In this document: positions 1-5,395 of the stretch, one piece after another | Layout: the number at the start of each line of letters is the position of its first letter | Position numbering within the stretch: position 1 is the stretch's first letter | DNA from: Candidatus Thiomargarita nelsonii | GTDB lineage: Bacteria > Pseudomonadota > Gammaproteobacteria > Beggiatoales > Beggiatoaceae | Assembly (NCBI GenBank): GCA_001640045.1 | Contig: LUTY01000006.1 | Coordinates: 1 to 7,930, forward strand | DNA length: 7,930 nt | Direction of reading: 5' to 3' | The notes under the pieces: model-generated | The model's input: the letters and a program-made list of their open reading frames with translations, nothing else | Told to the model about the DNA's origin: nothing | The model's database searches: none | Made by a program: the position numbers and the translations under genes

Positions 1-116
1 AACAAGATTTCTCGCTTCGCTCGAAATGACAATTGGACGTTTTTGTCATTTCGAGTGGAACTCGAAATCTTGAGTCATTTAAACAAGATTTCTCGTTCCA
101 CTCGAAATGACAAAAG
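1..116. repeat. Cluster of three 28-bp inverted/direct repeat units
   Basis: Three related 28-base units lie at 3-30, 45-72 and 84-111. The first and third are direct copies beginning CAAGATTTCTCG and ending CTCGAAATGAC; the middle one is their near-exact reverse complement. Each unit contains a short internal palindrome around TCGAG/CTCGA, so the region can fold into hairpins on either strand. No gene is seen here. The repeat resembles dispersed intergenic repeats of large sulfur-bacterial and cyanobacterial genomes (recalled, not searched). It lies downstream of the HAD-like gene and may be cut by the window edge. Confidence 0.75.
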
Positions 117-128
117 CGCAATTTGTGA

Positions 129-153
129 CAGTCCAAGATAAATCTTGGACTCC
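129..153. repeat. Palindrome just after the HAD-like gene stop (copy 1)
   Basis: A near-perfect palindrome built on GTCCAAGAT and ATCTTGGAC lies a few bases past the stop codon of the HAD-like gene. The same roughly 23-base sequence recurs in inverted orientation at about 3252-3276, again just after a minus-strand stop codon. It can form a stable stem but lacks a clear run of T, so it is not a classical intrinsic terminator. It may protect or help end the mRNA; that role is inferred. Confidence 0.65.
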
Positions 154-156
154 TAT

Positions 157-501
157 TTATTCATACCTATAAATATATTCACTTACCGTAATAGCAAGAA
201 TTTCCTGTTCTTGACAAGCTAAAACAACGTTTGGATCATCATCAAACATAATATCGACACGATGTTTTAAACACATTTCGGCTTTCCAAGTCGGATAATC
301 TACTACACGACTGTCAGGACAGATTTCTATGCTTATTTTGTCTTTTTCAATATTTAACACATCAGCAGCAATATCGTGCGTAATTCTGTCATTGACGGTT
401 ATTATTACACAATGCTGAAAAAGCTGCATAAGATAAGAAAATGCCGCACCATAATCTGAAACAACTCCATCCCAATCTAATCCAATAATATTTTTATTCA
501 T
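157..501 (-). CDS. Small HAD-superfamily phosphatase-like protein
   Basis: This 114-residue protein carries the four motifs of the HAD fold in order. Motif I is LDWDGVVSD with D9 and D11 (nucleophile and acid/base), motif II is the Thr at about 35 in ITVN, the motif III lysine is probably K73 in TWKAE, and motif IV is the Asp cluster D87-D89 in MFDDD. It is much shorter than typical HAD phosphatases and has little room for a cap domain, which suggests an accessible active site. No signal peptide or membrane segment is seen, so it is probably cytosolic. Its start codon overlaps the end of the dprA-like gene by 8 bases (ATGAATAA), implying translational coupling and a shared role. Substrate unknown; a nucleotide or a phosphate-modified nucleic acid end is an inference from its partner. 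Confidence 0.8.
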   Translation of the reverse strand: MNKNIIGLDWDGVVSDYGAAFSYLMQLFQHCVIITVNDRITHDIAADVLNIEKDKISIEICPDSRVVDYPTWKAEMCLKHRVDIMFDDDPNVVLACQEQEILAITVSEYIYRYE

Positions 502-1675
502 TCATAAATAAGCTTTCTTGTTCATCATTGAGAATATAGCGTACTGGCTTTTTCAATTTCTTAATTTTATCCATTTCTAATGCGCGTTTTAACCAAATTT
601 TGACTTGGGTTTGGTGTAAATTAAAATGCTCTGCTAACATTTTTTCGGTTTTTTCAGTTACCAACTCTTGCTCAAAATATGGCCAAACCAGTTCAAATAA
701 ATCATGGCTTTTATCAGTCTCTTCTGTCTCACTGAGCGCAGGTAATTGTTCACGCAAATTGCTCAAGGCTTGCAACTGCTTATTATCTATTGCAATCGCT
801 CCTTGCTTGAGTAATTCTTGATTACCAAGCGGCATATCTTCATCTTTGCGGACAAAAAGTGGCACCCATTGCGCTTTTAAATTTTCGGTGGCACCTGCCC
901 AAGTGCCCCCCTCTTGATAAGCACTGTTAGCGACAACAGCCCAATCTGAGAGAGTGTATATATATTTATTACGCGCCATCGCGTTGCCAACATTAAATCC
1001 CGCCTCAGGATCAAAAGGAGAAATCAACGCTAATCGTTGTTCTCGTAAAGCTTCACGGTATTGACCAGCGACAGCGGCGCGTGTGAGGCGATCTGCCAAT
1101 ACGCCAACCGCAGTCCCTCCATGTCTCAAAGCTGTCAACATCGCTTCGGTATCGACACCACGCGCTCCACCTGAAATAATACTTATCCTTTGTTGGGCCG
1201 ACTTTTTAGCAATTGATTTTGTAAAATCAATCACTTTTTGATCGACATGCCGTGAACCGACGACGGCTAAGCCACCCTTTTCTAATAAAGCCGCTTGACC
1301 AATACCATAAAAAATGGGGGGAGCTGTTTGTCCTAAGCGCTTTTTTAGGCGCATGGGATAGGCTTTGTCACTGCGACTGATGATCCACAGTCCTTTATTT
1401 GTCCACGCTTCAACTGCGAGAGCGAGTGCGCTACCTCGCATTAATAGGCTGATTAAACGTGCTGCCGTGATCTTTTTATAAGCAAGATGTTTTATTTTGA
1501 CCATCGCGCCTGTGTTTAATAAGTCTGCGGGACGCATATTTTGTTCTTGTAGCCATTGTGCTAACCAAGCATATTCTGATATTGTCAATGGTTTAATTTC
1601 GTTGTCCGTTTTTATTCCAAAATGCCCACATAGCAGTAAAATGGCTTGCGTGTCTGGACTTAATTCGTGATTCAT
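494..1675 (-). CDS. DprA/Smf-like Rossmann-fold protein with C-terminal winged helix
   Basis: This 393-residue protein has a DprA/Smf-type Rossmann (SLOG superfamily) core. Visible are GLAVVGSRHVDQ (about 135-146), SGGARGVDTEAM (about 168-179), GNAMARNKYIYTLSD (about 230-244, corresponding to the RNRiiaglS signature of DprA) and GGTWAGATENLK (about 256-267). An N-terminal helical region of about 100 residues precedes the core, and a winged-helix-like segment follows at about 341-381. Canonical DprA loads RecA onto incoming single-stranded DNA during transformation. This copy is divergent: MARNKYI replaces FPxRNRiI and the GGTWAGA motif replaces SGSLxTA. The stop-codon overlap with a HAD-like gene is also unlike housekeeping dprA, which usually sits near topA, def/fmt or sua5 genes. 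I read it as a paralogue, possibly a nucleotide- or ssDNA-sensing component of a conflict system. The first ATG is used; no strong Shine-Dalgarno is visible. Confidence 0.8.
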   Translation of the reverse strand: MNHELSPDTQAILLLCGHFGIKTDNEIKPLTISEYAWLAQWLQEQNMRPADLLNTGAMVKIKHLAYKKITAARLISLLMRGSALALAVEAWTNKGLWIISRSDKAYPMRLKKRLGQTAPPIFYGIGQAALLEKGGLAVVGSRHVDQKVIDFTKSIAKKSAQQRISIISGGARGVDTEAMLTALRHGGTAVGVLADRLTRAAVAGQYREALREQRLALISPFDPEAGFNVGNAMARNKYIYTLSDWAVVANSAYQEGGTWAGATENLKAQWVPLFVRKDEDMPLGNQELLKQGAIAIDNKQLQALSNLREQLPALSETEETDKSHDLFELVWPYFEQELVTEKTEKMLAEHFNLHQTQVKIWLKRALEMDKIKKLKKPVRYILNDEQESLFMNE

Positions 1676-1690
1676 CTGATTATCTGCATT

Positions 1691-1742
1691 GCAGGACGCG
1701 GAGCGTCCTTTCCGGCATTCCCACGCAGAGCGTGGGAACGAG
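1691..1742. repeat. Paired-hairpin intergenic repeat, copy 1
   Basis: Two adjacent perfect hairpins are visible. AGGACGC/GCGTCCT with a GGA loop lies at 1693-1709, and TTCCCACGC/GCGTGGGAA with an AGA loop lies at 1718-1738, followed by CGAGAAA. The same two-hairpin design appears at 3180-3234 and, inverted, at 5396-5471. It occupies the spacer upstream of the dprA-like gene. This is a REP/BIME-like dispersed repeat, not a gene. Confidence 0.8.
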
Positions 1743-1748
1743 AAATGT

Positions 1749-1948
1749 CTGAATCAGAATTTTCAGAATAAAAAATAAAACCTTGTTAGGAACGTGCATA
1801 AAACAACTAGGGCAACCATAAAGGATTGCCCCTACCTTCTGCCGTGAGTTTTTGTAGGGGCATACCCTAAACTTGACTAAGTTATTTTATGCACGTTCCT
1901 TATTTATTTTATTCTGTTAATCCTTAAATTCTGAAAATTCTGATTCAG
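1749..1948. mobile_element. 200-bp MITE-like element with nested inverted repeats
   Basis: Perfect 21-bp terminal inverted repeats (1749-1769 and 1928-1948, outer end CTGAATCAGAATTTTCAG) bound the element. Inside them a second pair, 1788-1808 and 1880-1900, matches at 20 of 21 positions. The centre has a third inverted structure built from GGGCAACC and GGATTGCCCC, plus related GTAGGGGCA sequence at about 1854-1862. There is no open frame inside. Nested palindromy and lack of coding capacity fit a non-autonomous element folding into one long cruciform; the mobilising enzyme is not identifiable. It fills most of the spacer between the dprA-like gene and the nucleotidyltransferase gene. No clear target-site duplication was seen. 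Confidence 0.7.
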
Positions 1949-1957
1949 AGGAAAATT

Positions 1958-3151
1958 TTAACGTGACAGCCACTCTTGCAAAGCATATGTTCGCTTGCTT
2001 ACATTAACCATATCTTTATCATGGCGCAACAGTAACCATGTTCTGCTAATATGCTCAAAAAACAGCTTTTTTAGCCGTACAAGATAGTAAAAATAGACTC
2101 GTGGAGAGTTGTAATGAACTGGATACAATTGAGCCATCTCTTCCGGAGAAAGAAAAACCCTTTTCAGAAATACCTTGAGTTTATCCAGAGACGACTTGGA
2201 CTTCCAAAAGTCTATGAGATTGATAGAGGGATAAATACGCTTATCAAAAAGTTGCGCCTTAGCCCAGTTGACTACTTGCGGTTCTAAATCTTCCGGCTTC
2301 AATCTATCTAATACCTCATTCGGCACTACTGCATCAAACAAAGTTTTGGCTAAATAAAGGCTGATATAGACAGTCTTGCTCGCCCTCCATTGGCGGCTAC
2401 GAAGCATTAATTGTTCCCAGTTTATTTCACCTTGGTAATGTCGGAGTGTTTCCCAAATATCATAAAAGCCACTGAGTCCATTTCTAAAGAGATGTTGAAA
2501 GCTCGTGTGTAAACATAAGTGTAATAACAAATCTTCTGGAGATAAGACTAATACATCAACGCCTGCAATCCTAGCCGGTTGCGCCCTTTTCCATACACCA
2601 TCAATATCTATTCTAAAGGGACTGCTTGGGAGAACAATGGTCCAATGAATATCAACTGGAAAAGCATCCGGTTTTGTAAAAGGAGGTAGATGCTGGTATT
2701 TTGCACATATACCTTCAATATCGCCTACTCTCGATGTGCCTGAAATATACCCCATTTCCAACAAATTTTCCCCGGCTTTTAATAAGTCGGTTTTTTTGAC
2801 GAGGATATCCACATCATTCATTGGGCGGAGGGCTATGTTAGCGTAGACGTTTTGCGCTAGATGTGCCCCTTTGAGGGCAATGACAGGTATATTTCCTAAA
2901 GCATTAATTATTTTTGAAAAATCATTGTAAAGGCGAGTATTCCGGCGAGCAGAAATGAGATAAGCTTTGTGTAGCTTGACACTAGGATAAATGGTCTTTA
3001 AACGATGGTAAAGCAAAGGCGCAAGGTTATGTTTTATGGCGAATTGAATGAGAGAGTCCCAATCTGCCCCCCTTAACAAGGCCGCTTTTTTGTCATCAAA
3101 TTCTCTACAAAGACAATCTATTAAAAACTTGCCCATCGTTTCTTGATCCAT
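1958..3151 (-). CDS. Nucleotidyltransferase-5-like family protein
   Basis: The 397-residue product matches the nucleotidyltransferase family 5 layout (NTP_transf_5-like). An N-terminal helical region of about 85 residues is followed by VIALKGAHLAQNVYA (about 90-104) and RPMNDVDILV (109-118) with the paired metal-binding aspartates D113 and D115. A likely third acidic residue is D167 in FPVDIHW. A conserved-looking SPEDLLLHLCLHTSFQ helix follows at about 204-219, then a helical C-terminal half. Such proteins occur near surface polysaccharide, peptide-modification or toxin-antitoxin-like clusters, and their substrates are mostly unknown. No partner gene is adjacent here, so function cannot be narrowed. 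The start is supported by AGAGGAA six bases upstream of ATG. No signal peptide is seen; cytosolic. Confidence 0.75.
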   Translation of the reverse strand: MDQETMGKFLIDCLCREFDDKKAALLRGADWDSLIQFAIKHNLAPLLYHRLKTIYPSVKLHKAYLISARRNTRLYNDFSKIINALGNIPVIALKGAHLAQNVYANIALRPMNDVDILVKKTDLLKAGENLLEMGYISGTSRVGDIEGICAKYQHLPPFTKPDAFPVDIHWTIVLPSSPFRIDIDGVWKRAQPARIAGVDVLVLSPEDLLLHLCLHTSFQHLFRNGLSGFYDIWETLRHYQGEINWEQLMLRSRQWRASKTVYISLYLAKTLFDAVVPNEVLDRLKPEDLEPQVVNWAKAQLFDKRIYPSINLIDFWKSKSSLDKLKVFLKRVFLSPEEMAQLYPVHYNSPRVYFYYLVRLKKLFFEHISRTWLLLRHDKDMVNVSKRTYALQEWLSR

Positions 3152-3179
3152 TTAAATTCCTCTGTCGATTATCCGCTCA

Positions 3180-3234
3180 TCGACGCAGAGCGTCGAGGCA
3201 GGCATTCCCACGCAGAGCGTGGGAACGAGAAAAC
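3180..3234. repeat. Paired-hairpin intergenic repeat, copy 2
   Basis: TCGACGC/GCGTCGA with an AGA loop (3180-3196) is followed by TTCCCACGC/GCGTGGGAA with an AGA loop (3205-3225) and then GAGAAAACGAGAAA. It has the same design and orientation as the copy at 1691-1742, and the second hairpin is identical. It sits between the pth remnant and the nucleotidyltransferase gene, about 30 bases upstream of that gene's start codon. Confidence 0.8.
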
Positions 3235-3251
3235 GAGAAATATATCGGCTA

Positions 3252-3276
3252 GGAGTCCAAGATTTATCTTGGACGT
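3252..3276. repeat. Palindrome just after the pth remnant stop (copy 2)
   Basis: This is a second copy, inverted relative to the one at 129-153, of the GTCCAAGAT...ATCTTGGAC palindrome. It again lies within about ten bases of a minus-strand stop codon. The strand downstream of it is T-rich but has no uninterrupted T tract. Its position suggests an mRNA 3'-end structure spread as a repeat. Confidence 0.6.
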
Positions 3277-3281
3277 CCCGT

Positions 3282-3477
3282 TTAAGTCTGAGAATGCAAT
3301 TGTTGCATAGCCTTATTTAGTTCGGTCATAGCAGTCTCAATTGCCGTTTGATCATCGCGGGAGGGGCTACTCAATACATAATTAGTCACTTCGCTGCTGA
3401 TGCCTGGATGTCCAATCCCTAGCCGCAAGCGCAAAAATTGATTGCTACCAAGATGAGCGATAATATTTTTCAACCCA
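3282..3477 (-). pseudogene. pth: Peptidyl-tRNA hydrolase, C-terminal fragment (3' exon of an intron-split gene)
   Basis: About 65 codons encode the C-terminal third of peptidyl-tRNA hydrolase, recognised from GLKNIIAHLGSNQFLRLRLG, then IGHPG and the tail VTNYVLSSPSR. Pth recycles peptidyl-tRNAs released from stalled ribosomes. The full protein is about 190 residues; everything before the HNG motif is missing here, including the catalytic histidine and aspartate. The break falls in the codon for the conserved Asn of HNG (the E. coli Asn114 region), exactly where the 3' end of a group II intron is seen. An ATG at 3491-3489 gives a 69-codon frame, but it lies inside intron sequence and cannot restore activity. 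Conserved synteny (prs, rplY, pth) confirms the identity. Without splicing or another copy it is non-functional. Confidence 0.85.
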
Positions 3478-3546
3478 GTTAAACTTGGCATCGCAGGTCA
3501 CGTCTTTGCCTACTTCGCATCTATGCTTCACCCTACGGTGCCAGTC
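3478..3546 (-). ncRNA. Group II intron domain VI with bulged branch-point A and 3' splice site
   Basis: On the minus strand the segment after domain V begins GACTGGCA (3546-3539), which pairs with TGCC-A-AGTT (3490-3482) leaving one unpaired A at 3486 or 3485. A bulged adenosine 7-8 bases from the intron end is the hallmark of the group II lariat branch point. The intron then ends in AC at 3478, fitting the AY rule. An inner GTAGG/CCTGC pairing extends the stem. The 3' splice junction is thereby placed between 3478 and 3477, in agreement with where pth homology resumes. Confidence 0.75.
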
Positions 3547-3550
3547 TTCA

Positions 3551-3585
3551 GAACCGGACATGAGACTTTCGACCTCATCCGGCTC
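3551..3585 (-). ncRNA. Group II intron domain V (catalytic hairpin)
   Basis: The minus strand reads GAGCCGGATGAGG, then a GTCGAAAG cap, then TCTCATGTCCGGTTC. This gives the roughly 34-base domain V hairpin: GAGCCGGA/TCCGGTTC lower stem, the AGC catalytic triad near its base, a small bulge, and an upper ATGAG/CTCAT stem closed by a GAAA-type loop. This is the most conserved part of any group II intron and appears intact, which sets the orientation of the element. Confidence 0.9.
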
Positions 3586-3771
3586 CTCGGGACCGTGTAG
3601 TCTAACACGGGTGGCTTTTCCAACCAGTCAGCCACCACAACTTGTGTTTCCACGTAGCATCTGGGTCGCTAGAACTCTATCCCCTTCAGCTAAACTGCTA
3701 TAACGCCCATACACCATCAATGGCACGTTACCACTACCAGCACTGGTTTGACGCTGTAGTCTTATCAGGTA
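3586..3771 (-). other. Group II intron domain IV tail between maturase stop and domain V
   Basis: These roughly 190 bases lie between the maturase stop codon and domain V. They contain pairable segments such as GGTGGCT/AGCCACC and CCGTGT/ACACGG on the minus strand. One minus frame gives a protein-like run (VPLMVYGRYSSLAEGDRVLA) that I could not assign. No separate gene is supported. Confidence 0.5.
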
Positions 3772-5112
3772 TTAGTAGAATACTCTTTGGTCTTTTCCAC
3801 CACCTCTAAATTGCCCTTCCTTCTTACGACGCTTCATTTCTTCGGCGTGGAGCTTGTCATGGCAATAGTTGTGTAACAGCACCAAATTTTGGTATTTATC
3901 CTCACCGCCTCGACTTTTGAAGGTCTTGTGATGAGCTTCCATTAAATCTTCATTGGTGAACGTTCCCCCGCAGTGAGGGCACCTTCCACCTTGTTTCCTT
4001 AGCATTTTAGCTTTCGACGGTGTTATGTTGCCATAACCTTTGGACATTCTGGCCGCCCAATATGCAGTATCCCCGTCGTAGTATGACCTATCAAAACCGA
4101 CTTTAGCGTAACTGCCTGTACGCTCTTTGTGTTTGGAATATGCTTTTATTGCCGCTACTATTCTTTTGCCTTTCTTTCCGACAAATACCCAGTTGCGGCC
4201 GTTTACATGAGCAAAGTACTTCTCTACGACCCACTTCTTGCCTTTGTTTGGGTGCCTACGACACGCCCATTGTAGTAATCTTTTGTACAGTAGATAGTCT
4301 AACTTGCTAAAGGCTTCACTGGAGTGAAACTCTTTGTACACGTTAGCCCAACCCGTGATTATGGGTTGTATCTTCTGGATTACTGCTTCGGCCGGTGCGC
4401 TCTTCATACTCCAAATCGTATCACTGACTTTACGCCAGTGGGCTTTCACCTTATCTTTCATCGGTTCTACACGTAACACATGCGTTGCATTGGCTCTATT
4501 TTGTTCTGTCTTAGTACCATTGAGCAGTTTCAATCGGTATGTTCCCTTGATTTGATTTTCATAGTGTCTGATATGATACCCTAGAAAGTCAAATCCTTCC
4601 GTTGAGTGAACTATCTTCGTTTTCTCTTCGGATACCGTAAGTCCCCTACCTTTCAACCACTGCTCGATATATTTATTGGATTCCTCTATTACCTCTTTAT
4701 CCTCATGGATTACAACGAAGTCATCGGCGTAACGGACTAAATCCAGTTTTAGCTTTTTCCTAGCTTTGTATGATTTACCCGATTTCTTATTAATAGCGTT
4801 GCTGACTGTTGTGCTACCAATTTTACTTTTCCAACCTTTAATACCACGTAGGTGTTCAATCAGGTCGTTATGTGCTTGGGTCCAGCTGTACAATACACAT
4901 TCGATTAAAGGTTGATACCGTAAATTCATAAGTAAGACACATTGTAGGAACGGGGAAAAACGACAGCAAGAAACATCAGCTACTTGCAGGACTCGCAAGA
5001 GGGGCATCCTTTGATGTCTAGCGGCACTGTCGGGTAGGATTGAGTCGAAAGCGAACGCCAGATGAAATCGTCCATGTGGGAATCTGGATATGCTGAATGG
5101 CTCACGGAACAA
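3772..5112 (-). pseudogene. ltrA: Group II intron reverse transcriptase/maturase with HNH endonuclease, N-terminally truncated
   Basis: An open frame of 446 codons, of which only residues from about 82 on resemble a group II intron-encoded protein. Visible are the RT5 block LDLVRYADDFVVIHED (123-138, catalytic YADD), then EEKTKI and GFDFLGYHIRHY (about 173-184). A maturase X/thumb region follows with IIQPIITGW-like sequence (about 246-255) and RRHPNKGKKW. The C-terminal HNH endonuclease has CPHC (378-381), EAHHK (392-396), N409 and CHDKLH (417-422). RT0 to RT4, including the first catalytic aspartate, are missing. The first 80 residues read as unrelated low-homology sequence from the unexplained 4870-5209 segment, so the ATG at 5112 is probably not the native start. 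The protein cannot copy RNA, though the maturase and endonuclease parts could in principle still fold. Confidence 0.8.
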
Positions 5113-5209
5113 CTATAAGCTGTAAAGGCAATTGAACAGATTGGGGCGAAAGCTCCATCACAATGATGCAGGAGAAATCCAGTGAAAGTGAGGAAATCTA
5201 TACCGTATA
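4870..5209. other. Unassigned segment between intron remnant and rplY fragment
   Basis: About 340 bases that are neither rplY nor recognisable maturase. Two overlapping minus-strand frames run through it but look like chance translations, rich in Cys, Ser, Phe and Pro. The plus strand is purine-rich and folds locally: CTTGC/GCAAG at 4983-4999, CCAGAT/ATCTGG at 5058-5087, and GGGGC-GAAA-GCTCC at 5143-5156 with a GNRA loop. This looks more like structured RNA on the plus strand than like protein coding. It could be an inverted 5' part of a group II intron, but no domain landmark was certain. Confidence 0.45.
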
Positions 5210-5289
5210 TAACCGGCGTGACGTAAGCGGCGGCTCGCACCTTTACCTACATCGGTACGCCGTTGGGCTTTTATTTCAAAGGTTTCCAT
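5210..5289 (-). pseudogene. rplY: Ribosomal protein bL25 (CTC family), N-terminal fragment
   Basis: The minus strand from ATG at 5289 reads METFEIKAQRRTDVGK, then GASRRLRHAG, the start of bL25, which binds 5S rRNA. Homology ends after about 26 codons at roughly 5210. The frame continues through 17 unrelated codons to a TGA at 5158, giving a 43-residue product, against about 95 residues for short bL25 and about 200 for the CTC form. Position directly after prs and before pth matches the conserved order and confirms identity. A modest GGAAA lies about six bases before ATG. Upstream is a leader with a terminator. Loss of rplY is tolerated in E. coli; loss of the adjacent pth is normally not. Confidence 0.85.
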
Positions 5290-5301
5290 TTTATTTCCAA
5301 T

Positions 5302-5324
5302 AAAAAAAAATCCCCTAATGGGGA
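5302..5324 (-). terminator. Intrinsic terminator between prs and rplY
   Basis: The minus strand forms TCCCC-ATTA-GGGGA (5324-5311), followed immediately by nine T residues (5310-5302). This is a textbook rho-independent terminator. It lies about 150 bases after the prs stop codon and only 12 bases before the rplY ATG, so it may act as an attenuator as well as ending the ispE-prs transcript. Confidence 0.8.
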
Positions 5325-5352
5325 CGGTTATGATTAGGCTCCGCGACCAGAG
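5302..5352 (-). promoter_or_regulatory. Candidate rplY leader: hairpin plus antiterminator/terminator switch
   Basis: On the minus strand, a hairpin CTCTG-GTCG-CGGAG (5352-5339) is followed at once by CCTAAT (5338-5333). CCTAAT is perfectly complementary to ATTAGG (5319-5314), which spans the loop and 3' arm of the terminator hairpin at 5311-5324. Pairing of CCTAAT with ATTAGG would prevent terminator formation, so two exclusive structures exist just before rplY. Ribosomal-protein genes are often autoregulated through such leaders, and a bL25 leader motif in Gammaproteobacteria has, as I recall, been proposed. The ligand, presumably bL25 itself, is inferred. Confidence 0.55.
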
Positions 5353-5358
5353 ACTTTT

Positions 5359-5390
5359 CAGTTATCAGTAAACAGTTATCAGCAAACAGT
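5359..5390. repeat. Short tandem repeat, 14-bp unit
   Basis: CAGTTATCAGTAAA (5359-5372) is followed directly by CAGTTATCAGCAAA (5373-5386), which differs at one base, and then by a partial CAGT. It abuts the paired-hairpin repeat at 5396. Nothing suggests coding. Confidence 0.7.
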
Positions 5391-5395
5391 TTGCT

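Larger units (their letters stand above)
3478..4869 (-). mobile_element. Group II intron remnant (3' part, CL/chloroplast-like class)
   Basis: This is the recognisable part of a group II intron on the minus strand. From 5' to 3' it holds a truncated maturase/HNH frame, a domain IV tail, domain V and domain VI, and ends ...TTTAAC at 3478, directly followed by pth coding sequence. The HNH endonuclease and the maturase style suggest the CL class. The 5' splice site and domains I-III were not found: sequence upstream of 4869 does not read as intron on this strand. The element is therefore 5'-truncated or rearranged and cannot splice in cis as it stands. Confidence 0.8.

Noticed and set aside
1..116. 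The three 28-bp units as a CRISPR array.
   Set aside because: One unit is inverted, the spacers are 11-14 bases, and no cas genes are near. It is a palindromic intergenic repeat cluster.
600..821. A 73-codon plus-strand frame inside the dprA-like gene.
   Set aside because: It is antisense to a well-supported gene and has no recognisable motif or ribosome binding site.
494..1675. Calling this the housekeeping competence gene dprA.
   Set aside because: The signature motifs are altered, and the overlap with a HAD-like gene and the accessory context fit a paralogue better.
3485..3703. A 72-codon plus-strand open frame over the intron 3' end.
   Set aside because: It lies opposite domain V/VI and the domain IV tail, whose RNA structure explains the sequence better. 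There is no protein similarity.
3660..3771. Protein-like run (VPLMVYGRYSSLAEGDRVLA) in a minus frame after the maturase stop.
   Set aside because: It is short, has no start or domain, and lies in intron domain IV. I could not assign it to any family.
5232..5240. GTGCGAGCC on the minus strand as the 5' end of the group II intron (matches GUGYG).
   Set aside because: bL25 homology (GKGASRRLRHAG) reads straight through this point in frame, so these bases are rplY codons. The break comes about 30 bases later.
4980..5240. An 86-codon minus-strand frame across the rplY junction as a small gene.
   Set aside because: Its start lies in the wrong frame of rplY, its composition is odd, and no motif is recognisable. 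It looks like a chance frame through the junction.
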